Under the pieces are notes generated by a model. The model was not told the origin of the DNA. It did no database searches and worked only from the letters and a program-made list of their open reading frames with translations. A stretch of 64,000 nt of DNA from Candidatus Amarolinea dominans (lineage in GTDB: Bacteria; Chloroflexota; Anaerolineae; SSC4; Amarolineaceae), in contig JADJYJ010000031.1 of assembly GCA_016719785.1 (NCBI GenBank), positions 248,001 through 312,000 of the forward strand, read 5' to 3'. The position numbers and the translations under genes were made by a program. Below, piece after piece: positions 61,496 to 64,000 of the stretch; position 1 is the first letter of the stretch; each line of letters starts with the position of its first letter.

Positions 61496-62875
61496 CTAGG
61501 AGAGCCGTCGCCCGCGCCGCGCCGATACCTGATAGGAGCGTCCGCCGTTCCAGCCCAGGAGCGAAGCCAACTTGCTGCCGATGCCTTGCGGGGGCGGTGG
61601 TTCGCCCTGCAAGCTCTGCCATTCACGCTGCAACTCGAGGATTTCGCTGCGCGTCAAGGGGCGGGCGCCGGGACGGCTGTTCAGGTTGGCGCCCAGGCCA
61701 TCCTGCTCCAGTCGCACACCGGCATACGGCCGATAGGCCTTGATGCTGAGCAGGGGCGGGCGCACGCTGGCCAGGAACTCACGGGTTTGCGCACGAGCGC
61801 CGTAAGTTTCGCCGGGCAGGCCCACCATGACGAACAGCCGGCAGGCGATACGCACCTGCGCGGCGGCATCCAGCACTTCCAACACCTGGTCGCGGTAATC
61901 GTCGGCGGTTTGCCGGGGATGCAGGCGCCCCATCAACTCCAGCATCTCATCATCCACCGTTTCCAGGCCGATCTTGATGGTGGTGCAGCCGGCGCCAGCC
62001 ATCTGCCGCAGCAGGGCCAGATCGAAATGCTCCGGCCTTGATTCGCACTCCCAGTTGATCTTGAGCCGACGTGCAAGACGTGCAATGAGGGCTGCGCAGA
62101 AAGCCTCGGTCCAGGCACGATCGGCCGCAAAGACGATGTCACGAAAGAGGTAGCGTGCTTTGGGGAAGGTCTGCTGCAGCCAGGCCAGCTCGTCCACGAC
62201 AGCTTGCACGGGGCGCACCTGGCGGCCATGGCCTTCGACGGCGACGTAGGGGCAATAGGCGCAGTCGTCATCGCAGCCGCTCCCTGCGCGCAGGGTCAGG
62301 AAGGGGTAGCGATCGTGCGGCAGCAGTTCCCATGCCGGCCGCGGCAACGTCGTCAGGTCGGCCCTGGGCAGCGCGGGGCCGGCGACCCACTCGCCGTCAC
62401 TCTCGTCGTCAGCGGATGCTGTGGCCAGCGCTTGCAGCGTGCGCAAGACGGCCGTCTCCGGTGCGCCCAGGGCCACGGCGGTCACACGACACTGCTCCAT
62501 GACGGTCTGGCCGATGAAACGCATGGCCGAGCCAAAGGCAACGACATCCACATCGGTATCGGCCAGCAGATGTTGGCAGAAATCTACGTCAACGGTCAGC
62601 GTCGCCTGGCTCATCAGCACGCCGATCTGCAGATCGGTTGCGCGGGGAGGCACGCGTGCCAGGGTGGCCGCCACATCGAGCTTCTCGGCCACGGCATCCA
62701 CACAGGTGACGCTATAGCCGGCCTGGCGCAGCACCGCGGCCACGGTGGCGATGGTTTGCGGCGGATAGTAAAAATCATCCGCGTGCGGGCCGATGACACC
62801 CAGACCGGCGGAACCTTCACGGTTCGCAGTCTTGCCCGCAGGGCCAGGTGGGTTGATCAAAAGAACATGGGACAT
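61496..62875 (-). CDS. B12-binding-type radical SAM protein
   Basis: 459 codons from ATG at 62875, with GAAGGGG upstream. An N-terminal Rossmann-like part (VLLINPPGPAG, TIATVAAVLRQAGYSV) is the B12-binding type fold, although the cobalamin-coordinating DxHxxG motif is not evident. The radical SAM cluster motif is CDDDCAYC (three Cys), followed by LFRDIVFAADRAW and TTIKIGLETVDDEML. A C-terminal part has FVMVGLPGETYGARAQT. It uses AdoMet radical chemistry; the substrate is unknown. The HpnA-like gene follows. Confidence 0.88.
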   Translation of the reverse strand: MSHVLLINPPGPAGKTANREGSAGLGVIGPHADDFYYPPQTIATVAAVLRQAGYSVTCVDAVAEKLDVAATLARVPPRATDLQIGVLMSQATLTVDVDFCQHLLADTDVDVVAFGSAMRFIGQTVMEQCRVTAVALGAPETAVLRTLQALATASADDESDGEWVAGPALPRADLTTLPRPAWELLPHDRYPFLTLRAGSGCDDDCAYCPYVAVEGHGRQVRPVQAVVDELAWLQQTFPKARYLFRDIVFAADRAWTEAFCAALIARLARRLKINWECESRPEHFDLALLRQMAGAGCTTIKIGLETVDDEMLELMGRLHPRQTADDYRDQVLEVLDAAAQVRIACRLFVMVGLPGETYGARAQTREFLASVRPPLLSIKAYRPYAGVRLEQDGLGANLNSRPGARPLTRSEILELQREWQSLQGEPPPPQGIGSKLASLLGWNGGRSYQVSARRGRRLS

Positions 62876-62909
62876 ACGGGACCCCTTCCCGAAGCGAAAA
62901 ATGGGCCGT

Positions 62910-64000
62910 TCACTGCGCGTGGTGCGCGGTGATGGCGTGGTGGATCCAGGAATCGGCGCCTGGCTGCGGCCGGGGGTCCACATGGACGATCATGGTGCGC
63001 AGCCGCGGCAGCGCATGAAACAGCCCGTGGCGCACCTCTTCGGCAATCGTATGACTGGCCTGCGTAGCCAGGTTACCATCCACCTCGATGTGCAGCTCGC
63101 CCCACAGCGCGTGACCCACCCAGCGCAGACGCGGCTCATGCACCGCTTCGACGCCGGGCACCCGGCTGGCAACTTTTTCCACGGTATCCACCATCGCCGG
63201 GTCCACTGCATCCATCAGGCGCAGCCACATGGTGCGGGCCGCGTCACGCACGATGAACAGGATCGCCACCCCGATCAACGCGCCGATCAGCGGGTCGGCC
63301 AGGGGAAAGCCCAGCCAGGCGCCAATGGCGCCCACCAGCACCGCCAGCGAGGTCAACCCGTCGGTGCGTGCATGCAGGCCATCGGCCACTAGCGCGGCCG
63401 AACCGATGCGGCGTCCGGTACGAATGCGCACGTATGCGGCCAACTCGTTGCCAATAAAACCGATAATGGCCGCGGCCGCCACCCAGCCCAGGTTGCGCAT
63501 CGGTTCAGGGTGGATCAGCTTCTGCCACGTTTCGTAGAAGATGACCAGCGCACTGCTGAAGATCACCAGCACCACAAACGCGCCGGCCAGATCCTCGGCC
63601 TTGCCATAGCGATAGGTGAAGCCGCGCGAGGGCTGACGCCGGTTGAGGGCAAAGGCCAACCACAGCGGCACGGCGGTAGTGGCATCGGCAAAATTGTGAA
63701 TGGTATCGGCCAGCAGCGCCACGCTGCCGCTGATGGCCACGATCACAACCTGCATCACTGCGGTCAGGAGCAGGCTGACCAATGACCACTGCAAGGCGCG
63801 GATACCCTCCCGGCTCGTCGTCAAGACAGAATCAGAAACCAGTTCACCCCCACCGTCCCCGTGGCCGTGCATGTGAAAGACCGTCTGAATGAAGCCCCAC
63901 ACGCCTCCCCCATGACTGTGCCCATGCTCGTCACCGTGGGCATGACCGGCCTCCTGCCCGGCGTGATCGTGGGCATGCCCGGCCTCCTGCCCGGCGTCAC
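62910..64000 (-). CDS. Cation diffusion facilitator (CDF) metal transporter, 5' end beyond window
   Basis: The frame is open to the right edge, so the N-terminus is outside the window. The visible start is His-rich with two copies of an AGQEAGHAH unit (duplicated 30-base segment at 63930-63990) then HGDEHGHSHGGG and MHGHGDGGG. The CDF core has six membrane segments with the metal-binding helix motif LLADTIHNFADATTAVPLW and SAALVADGLHARTDGLTSL. A C-terminal cytoplasmic domain includes VEAVHEPRLRWVGHALWGEL. It exports zinc or another divalent metal. The His-rich stretch probably buffers metal. Confidence 0.92.
   Translation of the reverse strand, partial: DAGQEAGHAHDHAGQEAGHAHGDEHGHSHGGGVWGFIQTVFHMHGHGDGGGELVSDSVLTTSREGIRALQWSLVSLLLTAVMQVVIVAISGSVALLADTIHNFADATTAVPLWLAFALNRRQPSRGFTYRYGKAEDLAGAFVVLVIFSSALVIFYETWQKLIHPEPMRNLGWVAAAAIIGFIGNELAAYVRIRTGRRIGSAALVADGLHARTDGLTSLAVLVGAIGAWLGFPLADPLIGALIGVAILFIVRDAARTMWLRLMDAVDPAMVDTVEKVASRVPGVEAVHEPRLRWVGHALWGELHIEVDGNLATQASHTIAEEVRHGLFHALPRLRTMIVHVDPRPQPGADSWIHHAITAHHAQ

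Overview
The window looks like a chromosomal piece of a GC-rich member of the Chloroflexota (Anaerolineae-like). This is an inference. It rests on the mix of families seen: an RbsABC-type sugar importer with 6-deoxyhexose enzymes, a DUF1800/DUF1501 pair, a giant lamin-tail-domain protein with Thr/Pro linkers, a MoeA protein with a periplasmic-binding-like tail, frequent GTG/TTG starts, and good sigma70-type promoters (TTGACA-17-TATAAT-like). No rRNA, tRNA or CRISPR array was found.

Layout. (1) 1-10.2 kb, minus strand: a sugar catabolism and uptake operon. In transcription order it reads LacI-UROD fusion regulator, ABC ATPase, permease, binding lipoprotein, three 138-bp palindromic repeats, L-fucose isomerase-like enzyme, rhamnulokinase, and a DUF4432 gene broken by a frameshift. 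A consensus promoter with a LacI-type operator lies just upstream of the regulator. (2) 10.3-13.1 kb, minus: SDR, small hypothetical, PaaG-like enoyl-CoA hydratase and flavin reductase. (3) 13.2-19.5 kb, plus: two halves of a heterodimeric ABC exporter, separated by a restriction-modification pair (amino-methyltransferase with a frameshift plus an NgoMIV/Cfr10I-type endonuclease). (4) 19.6-22.3 kb, minus: ettA and gpmA. (5) 22.5-28.7 kb: a cassette-like array of small orphan genes, almost all on the minus strand, several degraded, separated by recurring repeat elements and bounded by a 28-bp direct repeat. (6) 28.7-38.7 kb, minus: one 3314-codon secreted protein with about 14 lamin-tail domains. 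(7) 38.8-44.6 kb, minus: ASCH, DinB-like, PPK2, MFS (frameshifted), alpha/beta hydrolase and a solitary DNA methyltransferase. (8) 44.6-45.4 kb, plus: a BrnT/BrnA-type toxin-antitoxin locus. (9) 45.5-47.3 kb, minus: a DUF2089 protein and a bactofilin/YvlB-like partner. (10) 47.6-53.2 kb, plus: MoeA-PBP, DUF1800, DUF1501 and a LysM protein. (11) 53.3-64 kb: TerB_N-like protein, CBS protein, glycogen branching enzyme, DUF2142-like membrane protein, hexapeptide acyltransferase, HpnA-like epimerase, radical SAM protein and a CDF metal transporter running off the right edge.

The most unusual parts are the 22.5-28.7 kb repeat-bounded array (integron-like in organisation but with no integrase in view), the LacI-UROD fusion, the triple 138-bp element that can fold into two hairpins with mutually complementary loops, and the R-M pair lodged inside an exporter operon. 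At least three genes are broken by single-base indels. At least two of these lie in homopolymers, so assembly error must be considered before calling them pseudogenes.
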